Assembly: GCA_029207755.1 (NCBI GenBank)
Contig: JARCOQ010000003.1
Location: forward strand, 43,482,144-43,546,143
From: Chamaea fasciata
Taxonomy: Eukaryota > Chordata > Aves > Passeriformes > Sylviidae
Length of the DNA: 64,000 bases
Direction: 5' to 3'
In this document: in pieces, positions 22,553 to 35,429 of the stretch
Position numbering within the stretch: the first letter of the stretch is position 1
Layout: each line of letters starts with the position of its first letter
The notes under the pieces: model-generated
What the model was told of the DNA's origin: nothing
What the model saw: only the letters and a program-made list of their open reading frames with translations
Databases searched by the model: none
Made by a program: the position numbers and the translations under genes

Positions 22553-24958
22553 ATGGAGGGGCTGTTCGCGCTGGAGCTGCTGGTGGAGGCGCTGCAGGTG
22601 GCGGAGCCCGCCGAGCTCCCGGGACCCGCGGAACTCCCGGCCGTGGCGCTGCGCATCTTGGACTTCCCCACCCTGGTGCTGCGCCCCGCCGCCGCTGCGC
22701 CGCCCCTGCGGCCGGGGCAGCTTTTCCCCTTCGGCCGCGGCAAGCGCTGCCTGTTCCGCTGGGGCCCGGACTCGCTTTTCGCCGCGCTCCGCCGCCGCCC
22801 GCTCCGCGCCCTGCTCCTGGCGCTGCCCGCCGGGCTCGCCCCGGGACCCCCCCGCCTCCTCGGCAGCTGTGCCGTGTCCTTGGCCCCCGCCGCCGAGCTG
22901 TTGCAGCGGCCCGGGGCGCCCTCCTCCTGCGGCCGCCGCGGCCGCTTCGCGCTGCGGGACACCGCGGGCCGCCCCGTCGGGGCGCTGCTCCTGCGCTACC
23001 GCCTGACCAGCCTGGAGGGCGGCGGGGCGAGTCCTGCCGGCCCCCGCGCTGCCACACCGCCTCCCACCACCCCTGAACCGCGAGACGAGGAGGAGGAGGA
23101 GGACGAGGAAGAGGAAGAGAGTGAGGAACTGGAAGGCAACGTCTTCTGCCCTCCGCTGCTCTATTACAGTCGTGAGCCTGCTGAGCCTCAGCGGCCGCCA
23201 GCACCAGTGGGGCAATGGGAGCATGTCGAGCCCCAGAGACCGCAGGAGAAGGACAAGGGCCCCAGCCCACCACGTCCCAGTGCTGGGCCCTCGCTGCTGC
23301 ACCCCGCCAGCCCTCGACAGCCCCACAGTACCCTGGTGCAGCTGCCGCTACTCACTGCCTTGCTGGCAGAGCTGTCAGTGCTCACCCGCAGCGCTGTGCC
23401 CACTCCTGCTACCCACCCCCATCTTGCCTGGCTCTACCAGGCCCCGGGGAGTGGGGACACGGCCTCACGGCCCCCCAGTCGCTCTGCTGTCCTCAGGCCT
23501 GCAGAGACACCTGTGGGGCCTGGCAGGAGTAGTGAAGCCACAAGCCCACAGTTCAAACAAGGCTGTCAAAAGGCCACCTCGCCAGGGTCTTCTGGGGTTG
23601 GGAGAAGACCCAAGAAAGCTGTACCCCAGGGACAGCCAGCCTGTGAAAGGAACTGCAAAGCTAAGGAGAACAGACCTCCCAAAAAGAAATTGTTGTATGG
23701 ACTGACAAATACACTGAGGCTACGGCTGCAGCAGACCAACCCGGATAAGCTGATAATTCATGAAAGGAGGGAGCAGTACAGAAAAAAGCAAATGGAAATG
23801 CTGAAAGAGAGAAGCCCCTTACCCAAGAGAAAGCTGGTCAGAAATACTGAAGAACAGCATGTGGTGTCTTGCAGGCATTGTAGCAGAGGAGGCACTTCAA
23901 AGCAGAATAATCGGTTGGATAAAACTGTTCAGACTTCATTAGAAAACTGTGCTCCCTCAGAGTCCATTTCTGTAACAGGAGATGTGTCCCCTGGCCTGCA
24001 GAAACAGTCTATTGCAAGTCTATCTGGGAATGATTCAATTGCAAGAAAGGAACAACCTGATGAAATAACTACAGCCCCCCTACCAGAGGAAACTGTGTTA
24101 AAGTCTGCTGATGAGGAAGAGAATGCAAAAGCTCAACTCCCAGCAGCATTGCCATCAGATGTTAATACAAAAGGAGATTACAACAATGCAATATACTTAA
24201 TCCATAATAAAATCACAGAGCTTGATGATGTGTCTCTTATAAATGATCATAAACTAAACTCCAGCAGGAGTATTGAAAACAACTCTGAATTCATATACTC
24301 TGATGACTTTGTTGCTAGTCCAGAGGACACAGTTTATTCAGAAGATTTCACCAGGGCTGAGTGTACAGGCAGAGACTCGAAAGTTCTTGACAGCAGTCCT
24401 GAACCTCTGTGGGTTGAAAGACCAAAGCAAGATAGGTCAGATACAGAGCCAGAATCCAGCAGGTCCAGAATTTCAAAGACAAGTCAAAGAGGTCAGAGTA
24501 CTTCAGATCTTGTGCCAGTTCCTTCAGCTTCATCTCCAGTCCAGTCTTTGAGGAGAAACTGTGACTTTAAAACCAGCATGGGAACTAGTGCTGAATCTGC
24601 TGATTCACTTAACCTTGCTGAGATGGAGGCATCATTATTAGATGAAGAGCAGAAAGTACAGCGGATGAGTAAGGAAGAGAACAGGGGTGATCGACATGCT
24701 AAAGAAATACCTACACTGAGAAGCCAACAAGTTAAATCTGATACTGATGGAAATGGCCGGACCTCTACAGGACAAAAGCAGTCAGTAACTCAGATTAGCT
24801 CGTACTTTCCATCTAACATGTCTGATCTTGAACTTAGTGTCCTTGAAAACAGTGTGTCAGACAAAGAAGATGATTTTCTGGAAAAACTACGTGGTCCTAA
24901 TCAGTACAAAGACATCAGTGAACTTGTAATAAGCAAGCTCCCAGGATACACAATGTAA
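22553..24958 (+). CDS. MAP10: Microtubule-associated protein 10, intact single-exon gene
   Basis: The frame encodes 801 residues, slightly shorter than the roughly 900-residue human protein. MAP10 is known to bind and stabilise microtubules, sits on the spindle and midbody, and is needed for normal cytokinesis. Residues 1-155 form the conserved N-terminal domain, ending in a C2-like pattern (GRFALRD..GRPVGALLLRYRL). A Pro-rich linker and an acidic run (178-194) follow. The family signature HPHLAWLY is at 288-295. A conserved basic block starts LLYGLTNTLRLRL at 380 and continues to KRK at 427, likely part of microtubule contact (inference). A CRHC pair is at 440-443, YSDDF at 582-586 and YSEDF at 595-599, and the tail ends LPGYTM. 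The start is the first in-frame ATG of the open frame, with a strong Kozak context (A at -3, G at +4). There are no introns, stops or frameshifts. Third positions are GC-rich up to about residue 330-380 and AT-rich after that. Confidence 0.95.
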   Translation: MEGLFALELLVEALQVAEPAELPGPAELPAVALRILDFPTLVLRPAAAAPPLRPGQLFPFGRGKRCLFRWGPDSLFAALRRRPLRALLLALPAGLAPGPPRLLGSCAVSLAPAAELLQRPGAPSSCGRRGRFALRDTAGRPVGALLLRYRLTSLEGGGASPAGPRAATPPPTTPEPRDEEEEEDEEEEESEELEGNVFCPPLLYYSREPAEPQRPPAPVGQWEHVEPQRPQEKDKGPSPPRPSAGPSLLHPASPRQPHSTLVQLPLLTALLAELSVLTRSAVPTPATHPHLAWLYQAPGSGDTASRPPSRSAVLRPAETPVGPGRSSEATSPQFKQGCQKATSPGSSGVGRRPKKAVPQGQPACERNCKAKENRPPKKKLLYGLTNTLRLRLQQTNPDKLIIHERREQYRKKQMEMLKERSPLPKRKLVRNTEEQHVVSCRHCSRGGTSKQNNRLDKTVQTSLENCAPSESISVTGDVSPGLQKQSIASLSGNDSIARKEQPDEITTAPLPEETVLKSADEEENAKAQLPAALPSDVNTKGDYNNAIYLIHNKITELDDVSLINDHKLNSSRSIENNSEFIYSDDFVASPEDTVYSEDFTRAECTGRDSKVLDSSPEPLWVERPKQDRSDTEPESSRSRISKTSQRGQSTSDLVPVPSASSPVQSLRRNCDFKTSMGTSAESADSLNLAEMEASLLDEEQKVQRMSKEENRGDRHAKEIPTLRSQQVKSDTDGNGRTSTGQKQSVTQISSYFPSNMSDLELSVLENSVSDKEDDFLEKLRGPNQYKDISELVISKLPGYTM

Positions 24959-25094
24959 TTATATGTTTTCACTGTCTGGTTTAAGATACAATATTTAAAC
25001 TTTGTAAATCCTTTAGTTGCACTATGTGCAAGCTAATTTAAGATTTTATCATGCATATTTATTACATCAGTGAATTTATTTACAAGATTTTAAA

Positions 25095-25100
25095 AATAAA
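25095..25100 (+). terminator. MAP10 polyadenylation signal AATAAA
   Basis: The canonical AATAAA lies 137 bp after the MAP10 stop, in AT-rich sequence suitable for 3' end formation. Cleavage would be expected about 10-30 bp downstream, which gives a short 3' untranslated region. Further signals downstream (for example near 26726) could support longer forms. Confidence 0.65.
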
Positions 25101-28100
25101 GTACTACTTGAATCTCTAACAAATTACGTCTACAGCCTGACTTCAGTATCGGTATCTTAACACAAAAGTAGTCCAAACAGCACAGGAAACATAACTTACT
25201 GTCAAAGCAGAAATGAAGATAGGAGCAGCAAAAGTAGTTGGCACCCACAAAAGTAGTCCAGGCTAGACGTATTAACATGCTACCAAAACAGCCAAGTACA
25301 AAATTAATTCCTAACCAAACAGAAGGTTTTATTCATTCTGAAAATTTCCAAGCTTCTTTTTCATTAGAAATAGTTACTTAAAACATAGAGTCACAGCCAG
25401 TAGCAACACAGAATTTTATCAACTATTCAGTATAATGATGTGTTTGTTTCCCTTTTCCATCACTAAATACAGAGAGCAGAACTGGATGAGCTCTTCTAGA
25501 GTTTCTTATGTTGAAGTTTCATTTAAGTCAGATTTTCACAATTTATTGTAGAATAGTGTAAGAATTATTTGTGATAGTAAATCTGTATAATCTGGGAAAG
25601 CTTTAAGAGGTGGATGGAAGTTACTTGACCTTGAAGACGAAGGGTGTGCAGGGAGTAGTGAAGAGCACAGTAAATCTTCAACACTTCACAACTCCCTGAT
25701 TGCATTCTCTGACTCTGGGGAAAGAGGTGGGGTCAGCACCCACAGTCCAGAAACCTGGAACAAGCGAGCATATTATGTCATGATGTAAAGATTCGAGGTA
25801 ATGAGAAATTTGCTGTGTCTCCTTTGCCATTAAGATAGTTGAACTGATGTTTGCTTTCAATTTAAGGTTTGCTTTTTATGGCTTCCAGTTTGGTCATTGA
25901 ACTTAATGTCTTCTGTTTAACTACAGAGGTTTTTCTAGAGTCCACATGCCGATCACAGTTTTTAGACATGTTTTTTCACTTGTATTCCTGCCTTAGTTTT
26001 TAGTCTCTTGTACTCCCCTTTCCCCTCTCTTTGAGTAGTTCATCTCCTATGTCAGCTTCACATTGCTAACTATCTCATCAATTAGGACAGTTATCCTGAG
26101 GGTTAAATGACACATTTATCCACTCCCCTTTTCTTTATAATTTACAATCTGACTTTTTTCATGTTTTTCATTTCTCACTGTAATTTTCCATGTACTTTAG
26201 TGCAAGAACCCATGTTTACACTTTAACATCTTAGAGGAGTTTTTTCCCTTCCCTCCCACTGTGTGTTTATTTTGTAGGAATGACTACCTCTCCTATTAAA
26301 AGCATGAACATCTGTGAGGATTGTTGGAGTACCTAGTGTTGACTTCTTAAAACACCACTACTAATATTTTTAATCTAAAGGTAAGCAGCTGAAGTTATCT
26401 ATAAATCAAAGGAATCTCTGGCCAGAGCAATTCCTATATCTTATTAAGGGTGTCTTTCATCAGCCGCAATTTTAGACCAATTTTTTTTTCCTTTTTCTTC
26501 CAATGCCATGGACTTTATTGATAGACATGGATTCACACTGTCATTTATACATGCGAGTTACTCTGATTTTATTGGTGGAATAATCTCTTGCACATCTCAT
26601 GAGCAAAACTGTTATTCCAATACATTGCTGACCAACCATTTTTACAGTGTAGCTATTTAAATGAGTTGCTAACGCTACAATTGCACAATTTGAAGAACAA
26701 TATTTAAGAAAATTTTATTTCAAAAATAAAAGTTTATTTTCAACTACAAACGGGTTGAAACTCAGGGGCAAATTTCCAGTCTTTTTTCTATCCCCTATTC
26801 CATCTTCACTTTTCAATTTCCAGAAGCAAATATGGTAGGAGCAATATTTCTTTTATTTAAACAATGAAACTAATCTCTTTTCAGCTAATTTTATTTGGAA
26901 TAACATTTGTAATGTTTATTGTGTAATAACATTTAAAATTTTATCAGGAGAACGATGAAAATGACAAAAAATGTGTATGAGGGAGACAACAGGAAACATT
27001 ACACTAGAACAAAATTGCAACATCATGCTTGCATGGCTTAGCTTGTTCTTTTCTTTTCAAATATATACTCCAGGTAGTGATTATTGCATAGAGAAGTTAG
27101 CAGATAGTTTCTACCCCCAGGGATAATAGTCTTTTCAGTTATTACTATCTTGTGAGAGTAAATGAATTTTTACTTAACATTCAAACAGCAACTCTCAGTC
27201 AACAAAAATGGGGAAGAACTTTATTACTGAAAACTCATAAACCACTATATTGGCAAGAAATAGGTGCTAATGATAAGAGGATTCTATGTCAACACAACAG
27301 AACAAACCAGAGATATTTACTACCAATATAAAATATTTTAAAAATAGCCACAGCAAACTCCCTTTTGTACAATTCCTGTAATAATCTACATCTGCATTAT
27401 ACTAGCTGGCCAGTTTTGCCATTATAACTTGCATCCCTGTTGTAGTAGTTAAGATCAGAGGTTTAATAAGAGATTTCTCTAATGGAGGTATTAAACCATT
27501 CTTTCATAATGACATCATTTCTAAACTGTAAGTGCTGAATTGCATGGATGATGTTTGTACAGGGGACATGACAATATGCTGGGAGAAGCAAGTAATAGTG
27601 CCTGCACACTATTAAACAGGAAACTATAGTTACTTCGAGTTTTATATATTGTTGTAAACTTTAAACTTTACTACAGCAAAATTAAAAGGTGAGAAGTAAT
27701 TACTTAAACTTATAGGTCCTCACTAAACAAAGTGACCTAACTTCTTGCTTTAGACTTGTTACTTTAGCAAAATTGCTTTATATCTGTATGATATCTTAGA
27801 AATAAGCTTGATGGGTGTTCAAAAATATAGTTTCACTGCTTAAGTTATGGGTGGTTAAATCTGCCCAAATAAAATTGAACTTCATATTTTACAACAAGAC
27901 CCAAACCAAGAAATAAACTCTTGGATCTACACATTAATTCAGATTTTATGACTGTTGCTCTAACTGTTTTTTAAATAGTTATTTCAGCATACTATTTATT
28001 ACAGTAAATTTAGATAGCCACTACCATGTAACTAAAGATGCAATGAGAAGAGCAGGATACCGAATACTGATAGTTTCTGGCACTCTTCCTCTTCTATTGT

Positions 28101-30314
28101 AATATTTTCCAGCTGCTAAATATCTCTTGCAAGTCTTATTACTTGTTGGCTAAGAACAGTGCTAAGAAGTCCCAGCCAGGTAAGTTTCCTCCACTTCATG
28201 TTTTATTCCTCAGCACTCTGATTAGATGATACAGTTTCTTCCCTGTGATTTCTCTGATGACAGTTCCTACCACCTATTTTACTACTGGTAATCCCTTCAT
28301 CATGTTGGAAATCCTTTTCCTCAGTTTTCTGAAATTCCATCCTGCCTTGGTAACTCTGAGGTTGAGCTTTTGACTCATTCTTACTACTTTCATTTTTCTA
28401 GGTTCCAGTATTTGCCTGGTATTGTATAATTTTGTTCCTGTTTGTGTGATTGCTGCTCAGAGTTTAATGCTAGTCATTATTTAGAAATCTCTGTGACTTT
28501 GCTTTCCTTTTCTCAGCATTTGTCAACAGCATCTACTTTACTACTTGCTCATTTTTGATTGTCTAAAAAGAAGTCAAATCATTGAACCCTGTATTTACAA
28601 CCTTAAAAGGTTTTGTTGACTTCTATATGCAGGACCTTCACCAGCTGCTGTGCAACACCACTCATTCAGAGCTGTAGAACGACTGTCCAGGACCATGACC
28701 ATTTGCCCATAGCTATCATTTGCCATGGCAAACATCATGCTTCTCTACCTTTACCAAACCCTGCCTTTAATCCCTTTCTAAAGTTTTGATTTCCAAATTA
28801 ACTTTTAAGATGACTGAGGCCAGCTCTGTGAGAACAGATGTTGGCTTTAATTTTAACATGCATTTAGAGCTAATGGCAATCACATCTGCTACAGCTAATG
28901 TTTGCTACCAGATAGCTGCTTGCATTTTCCATCCTCTCTTTCAGTCAGTATACTGCTCAATTTTAATTTCAGTTTTGTTCACATTGAAGTTCTTCCCTCA
29001 AGTGTAATCCCTTGTATGCATGCAGTTCTGTTATGTAAAAGTCACCCAGACAAGCTGCAACTTCACTGTCTTTTTCTTGTATGGTGTTGACATTCACCTG
29101 CATTAAACTGTTTTTGCTTTGGTTTGGCTTTTATGATTTCACTTGTCTGAATTTTATATGGCAATTGTAATGTAAACCTCCCCTGACTTTACAGAATTGC
29201 TCGCATATTCCCAGAAGCATATTCAGTGTTCTCTGTTGTTTTCTAGAGGATAAATTTGAGTGTCTCATGCTGGAGAAAACAGTATTAATCTTCAACTCTG
29301 CAGAGACCTCTGCAAGTGATTAATTTACCAGTTGTTTAAAATAACATGGCTTGGTAAAGGAAGTGATTAAATAACATCTGAGATACATATTACTCCTAAC
29401 GAAATGAACATTTAAAGATTGATTCAGGTACAGAGAATAAAAAACCCCAAAGCCAAACAAACCCACCTTCCCTCCTGAAACAATAAAAAACTCCCATAAA
29501 ACTAAAATGTTAACTAAAACAATTTCAGATGTCTATTATATATTTTTTTCTAATCACAGACACTTTAAAAACATTTTGGGTATTAGCCTAAAAACTTCCT
29601 TCATGCCTTCATGTTTTCTATGTATTTATTAACAGAAGATAGCAGGTTTTTAAAGGGGAGTAAAGGTATTTATATTGTTAAATCTCCTGAAATTCCATGA
29701 GAATTAGTCACCTCAAAAATGGTTGCGGAATGGAAACCCATGCAGAGGACTTCTAACTGTATTATCACTTGGAATGCAAAAATGTTTTTGGAAGAAGATA
29801 AGTCATGCTTCAACAAATATTTTCAGAGGCATTTGGACAGTTTAGTGGTATCATGATTGAAAGATACTCCCTTGGTGTCAAGGATATTCCAGCCCTTTTT
29901 CTCTTGTCTTTAACTGTTGGCAGATTCAGTATTTTTCCTGTCCCTTATGCTTATGTAGAGAGTACTTAACCTTTGACTCCTCCCTAAATTACTATGCCAA
30001 CAGGATATCCAGAACCTTATTTCAGAGACATCTTCCCCTGCCTGCCCCGTTATGCCTTTCATCTTGATGCCTTGCCTGTTCCAGTGTCTCATCACATATT
30101 TCATGCTATCTTTAGAATTCATCTTGCCCTGCTTACCATTCAGAAAAACTCCTAACGCTTCCCAGACACTTTCACTGACTTGTTCTCATCTTTGATATCA
30201 AACTAAAGTTCTGACCATTGTCTGCTGGACTCTGCATGGTTTATGACCTTCCTGCCTCTATGAACCCGTTTCCTTCTCTGTACCTATCTCTATGTAACTC
30301 TGCCTTCTTCCATT
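25101..30314. other. AT-rich intergenic DNA, no gene seen
   Basis: No open frame above about 75 codons, no CpG island and no repeat family that I recognise. The sequence is strongly AT-rich with many TTTA/AAAT runs. The first part may be the extended 3' untranslated region of MAP10 if alternative polyadenylation is used. Confidence 0.6.
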
Positions 30315-30366
30315 AAAAAAAAAAAAAAGAAAAAAAAAAAAAGAAAAAAAAAAAAAAAAAAAAAAA
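30315..30366. repeat. A-rich tract, 52 bp with two G interruptions
   Basis: A runs are broken only by single G residues at two places. The flanks give no sign of a recognisable retrocopy upstream, so I call it simple sequence rather than a poly-A tail. Confidence 0.85.
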
Positions 30367-33300
30367 TGGAAGTTGCTATACATGTGTTTCCTTCCTTCAC
30401 ATCAGCCCTAATCATCCTCTGTGTGGGTACCTGTATTACCTAGAGTTCTTGTCCACAGGAACATGCCAGACATAGAAGTTTAGATAGAAACCATCAGGTT
30501 ATGTCTGATCTTCTCTGCATTGCAGTCCTTAACATTTCGTGTGCTTACTCCTGACAGCTGGTGTCAACACTAGGATAAGACTATGGTAATGATCAAAATT
30601 TAATAGCATATGTAATGAAGGAAACTCTTCAGGATGTATTGTCAAACCTTGCTAACATCAAACACAGTTATGAGGGATGCTCCGATGTACCATGGAATGC
30701 AGTTTTAATTTTCTTATCTATAACTCTAACAAGACTTAGCAATAGAATTACTGTGTATGAAAATCTGTTTGTTAACAGCCTTTTGATTGTTGCAGGTCTC
30801 TCCTGCTGCCTCTGCAGTGTTCAAATGTACTTCAGTACATTTCCTACATACCCATTTTTAATAAAATATTGGAGCACATTCACCATTATCAAAACATTTT
30901 ATCAACAGAAGATTTGGTTCATTTTTAATGAGAGCAGCAGACTTGCTAACCTGATGCTTCCCTAGTATTCATCACTGTTACAACACAACTTTTTAATTGC
31001 ATCCTTTTTTCAAATTTTTAGCTGTTGATTAAATTCTGTTAAATTACACACATGCCATGTGAATTTAGTATAGCTTGATACAGTCAAGGTCTGTATCAAG
31101 GAAAGCACTAATTGCAACACAGTTGAAACTGAAATTTGAAAACTAACTGAAATTTGCTTTTTCTGAAACCTTACACCTGCACAGTAGTCAGACAAAGAAG
31201 CATCCCTTGTCAGCTACTGATCACATTTATATGTCCAGAATAGTGAGTCATGGCCAAACTTAGAGAAGTGTGTCAAGCTGGGGGCTAAGTTCCAGATGTT
31301 GCTCTGAAATTTTCTTTGCTTCTCTTGAAGTCTTAAAATGGAACTGAAATTTTGTTTCCCCAGCTTCTATGAGATTTCTAACAAACAAAAGGGAAGACAA
31401 AACTATTTTTCTAGGAAGTGTCCCTATCTTCTTAAACACACAGCAAACCTAGACACAGGAAAGTTATTCAAGTTATGTTTGCAGAAACCATTTGAGAAAT
31501 ATTTCCAAGCACTTTCCCATTCCACTTAACATCCCAAATAATTTGAGAACAGTGTCCTTCACTGTATTTATTACTTCTACTTCTGATCTCAGTAGGAAGA
31601 ACTGTGAAGATATATATTCTATTTTGGTTTGAATTTTGCAATAGTGTAGATCCTGCTTTTACTGGAGCCATTTCACACAAGGCCTGCCAACAGTTCTGCA
31701 GCTGGAGTAAATACCAAAGTTATGGATCAGATGTACAGCAGAAAGCAAACTAAAGCTGTACTGATGCAATAGTAACAAGAGTTTGATCCCTGCACTCCAG
31801 GTCAAAGAAAGTATGTGTTTCTGGAACAGCTCCACAGGCCTTGCATTTTGACCCGTGGGACATTAAAATGAAGACAGACAATAAAAGAAAGGGGGAAGTA
31901 AGTTTTGTGAGCTTGAGTCCCTCTTGGATGGAACCATTTGCTTCTCCCTTGGCTAACTTAAGCATCTCAACTGGTGTCTCAGTTAGCTTCCTGATTGTAC
32001 AAGGAAGAATTTGTCTTTTAAAAGACAATCTGAATAAAAATTGCTAATATATCAGAAATGACATTTTGACTATTCCTGCACAACACACCACAACTTGCTT
32101 ATCTTTTCTTTCTTTTCAGTCTGGGAGTTGTCCTGAATAAAAAGCAGTACACACAGAAACACACACATCACCACATACCCTTTGATACCCCAATTTAAGA
32201 CAACAGAGTAAAGCAAAAAAAACTGAAAAAGCTAAAAGGAAAGCCCTGCCACTCAAAGTTTAGAAATTACTAGAAAGTCACTAGTGGTGACAGGGATTCC
32301 TTGTTTTTTCTTTTTTCATTATTTTCCTGACAGCATTGGGGAATATCAGCAAGAGTTTCAGGCACATCTAGAGGTTAAGTGCTAAAAATGTCTCTTGAAG
32401 CAAATCTATCTAGGAAACCTCCTGTCTCCACTCAAGGAAGTGGTCAAGAAATCAATCCGTCACCACATCATCTATTATTACACTGTATTTTCTAAAAGCT
32501 GTCTTTGTGCTTGTCCTCAGTTCCAATGTCTAAGAGGGTAGCTGGTTCTGTCTTTCAGTATCATGCTTGTTACTCCTGAAGAGACCAAAATAATTTTGTC
32601 CATTTCTGCTTGACAGCTCCCTCTTGCCATTTACTCAGAGCAGCCCATGTCTGCTCTTACAAGAATCTTCTGCAACCACTTTATTTTCTCCTCCTTTGTT
32701 ATCCCACATAATTACAGAACCAGCTACAAGAAAAAAGGCCAATCTACCACTTCTTCATGTGCATAACCGAAAGGGAAAAGAGCTCCAAGGACACAGGCAG
32801 GCAGGGAAGCAGGGTCCAATCCATGCTAGCAACTTTACCAGGCTTTAGTGATCATCATCCCTTTCAGCCAAAGATAGGCCTGGAGCTCATGACACACACT
32901 TCTAAGCCCAGCACAGTGAGTGTTTTTCCGGGCCCAAAAGGTCCTAAGCAAGAGTTCCAGAAGTATGAAGTGTATTGATGCACATTCTCTCAGTGTGTAT
33001 CCTTCCTTGCCTTTTATAAACCTGCTATACTCAGCAGATTTCCTTCATTTGTTTGTCCTGTTAACATCTACTCTAACTTCCCAGTTTGGGTATCCTATCC
33101 CATTTAGCAGAAATCATTTTCCTCGGGACAATTGTTACTTATATTACACATACTGATATCACGAGACAGTGTGACTTGAATTACCACCCTGATTGGATTA
33201 TAGTTTTTACAGTCTCTGAAATTCTGATTTTTTAATAAGGACCCACTAGTTTATTGCAGTTAAAAAGTTGTTTGGGTCTCATGGAAATTTATTACTTTAC

Positions 33301-35429
33301 GTGGATTAATATTAAAGTGATTCTTTTTACATTATTTAAACACTAAGATGTGTATTAAACATTTGCAAAGTACATATAGCAATTGTCCCAGTAACATTAG
33401 CACAAACATTGTCTGCTGCAATCCAGCACAAAATATGTGGACATAACTATTGGGAACCATCTGGTGACCTGGCACTTGCTGCAACAGGCATGAAATTTTA
33501 ATTAAGTTTTATTATCACAAAGTGTAAGTGACAGCTCCCACTTGAAGCCTCAGAGCCAGTAAACTGTCCACATAAGGAGAAGGATGTCACCTAGTTAATG
33601 GGTTGGATCACACTACTTGATTATGTACTTTGTAAGTAATGTGCTCCTTCCCCATGTTCTTAGGCATAAATTGCTTGTGCAGTTGGAATTTTAAGAAGAA
33701 CTGACCATATGGCAGATAAATTGGGAATCCCACTGCAATTTACTGAGAACAAGGCAATACAGTAGATGAGTCACTCATTCCCCAGGTTTGGCATGCCAGG
33801 ATTGCATCCTGTGCGAGATAAAAACCCGAAGGAAAGACTGTATTATGACAATAAGACTATTCCAGCTACCACTGCCCTTGAATTTGGGTTTACCTGGAGC
33901 TGTGAAACAAAGCTCAGAAGTGTAAGGAAACTTCTCTCCTACGCCAGCATTACCTGACTATCAGACAGCGATTCATTCAGGTGTTGGTCTTCAAGGTCCC
34001 AGAATAGTAGCCCATCAACAGCAGATGAACAAGCCCTAGATTTCCTGTCTTCTCCCAGACATTGGTAACTATTACTGCTATCTTTAACATTTAGTATATA
34101 ACACTAAGAGTCTGTCAAAAAAAATGTCTCCTCATCCAAAAATGGTTCATCTTTTCTACATTACAGTTGAGTTATAATTCTAGTTCCACTAAAGGCATCA
34201 ACTCTGCAGGTACTGATCCATGAAAGTTATTAAAGATCTCAATTTTTCAGACAATAAACCAATTTGCGATTCAATCATGAGCACTTGGAGAAGGTCTGGT
34301 CTGCTTCTACCATCTCCAGTTGTCTAAACCAGAATCAGAATTTGCAAATAAGAAAATTAAATCCAGATTGTGACCCTTTGCACTTCGGGTTAATCCAAGA
34401 AAATTCCACAGATCCACACTGCTGAAGAGAGTTACAGTTTCAATCTTTGGAGAATTTCTCCAGTGTGATTTCACAAACATGCAGATACACTTGACATTGC
34501 AACATTAACCTTGAAGTGTCCATCAGCTTAAGAAGTAGAGGATTTCTCTTCATTCATTTTTAAAGCTTCAGCAACTCTCTTTTAGCAAAAGTGGCTGCGC
34601 AGACAGAAATCACTGCCATCCTCTGCAAAACCAAATAATCACAGCCTTAGATTAAGCTTCATTGCACAAATATAATGTTGGTTAGTGTTTATATTTATGC
34701 TTTTGGGGCATTTTACGTTAAAAAATGTATTTTTCACTCATAAAATTATTTCTTTTAGGCCCTATGTTTAGTAAGGCAGCAAGCTTTGCACAAACAGAAA
34801 CTACTGTCAATGTTGAAAAACCCTGACATAAACTTACTCTACTCCTAAATTCAAGCAAACATCAGTAGCGTAATCCTTTTCTCAGGGTAAGCTCTGCTTG
34901 GAAACTAAATGGCCAAAGTGCTCCCAAGGGCAGCAATTAGTATTTTAGCCAGTGGATTCATTTGAGGAGACTTGTAAATTTAATGAATTCCCCAGTAGTC
35001 AATCCATCATAGTCACTAATATGCTGGCAATCTTGCTACTGATAATGTTGCCAATACATTTTAAGTCTTCATTTATTGCCTTAAATTTTAATTTAATGAA
35101 TTCTGCATGTGAACTCTTCTCAGACAGTGATACTTTGTGCTAATGCAATCATAGATGGGCCATTTGGGAGCATAACAATACTGAACTCGGTACACTTGGC
35201 AGGACATCATTGGGAAGGCAGGACATTTCTCACCCGAGATTCTTTATCTCTTACCTCCCTAATACTTGTGCCTCTAAACTAAAACATAATTAAATCTACT
35301 CCTTCTGGGCTTCATTTTATGGATTAGAGGAAAGCAAAGGGGCGAGGTCTGAGTGAAAACTCAGGCTCCCTTTATATTCAGCCAGCTTTTAGACATGAAT
35401 ATGGAAATGCTGAATTCAGCAGTGACATA
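30367..35429. other. AT-rich intergenic DNA, no gene seen
   Basis: This stretch contains only chance-like short frames (longest about 116 codons at 30615-30965). No domain, CpG island or clear mobile element was recognised. Confidence 0.55.

Larger units (their letters stand above)
22120..23500. promoter_or_regulatory. CpG island covering MAP10 promoter and 5' coding region
   Basis: From about 22120 the sequence turns abruptly GC-rich and full of CG dinucleotides, with densest runs at 22300-23080. It then fades by about 23500 within the coding region. It is the only such island in the window. No TATA box is visible upstream of the MAP10 ATG, which is usual for island promoters. The island extends about 950 bp into the coding sequence. 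Confidence 0.85.

Noticed and set aside
22064..23326. A 420-codon open frame on the minus strand over the MAP10 5' region, and other long frames on both strands at 22077-23273
   Set aside because: These are shadows of GC-rich CpG-island sequence, where stop codons are rare in all frames. They have Arg/Pro/Ala/Gly-rich products with no domain, and the MAP10 frame on the plus strand explains the conservation.
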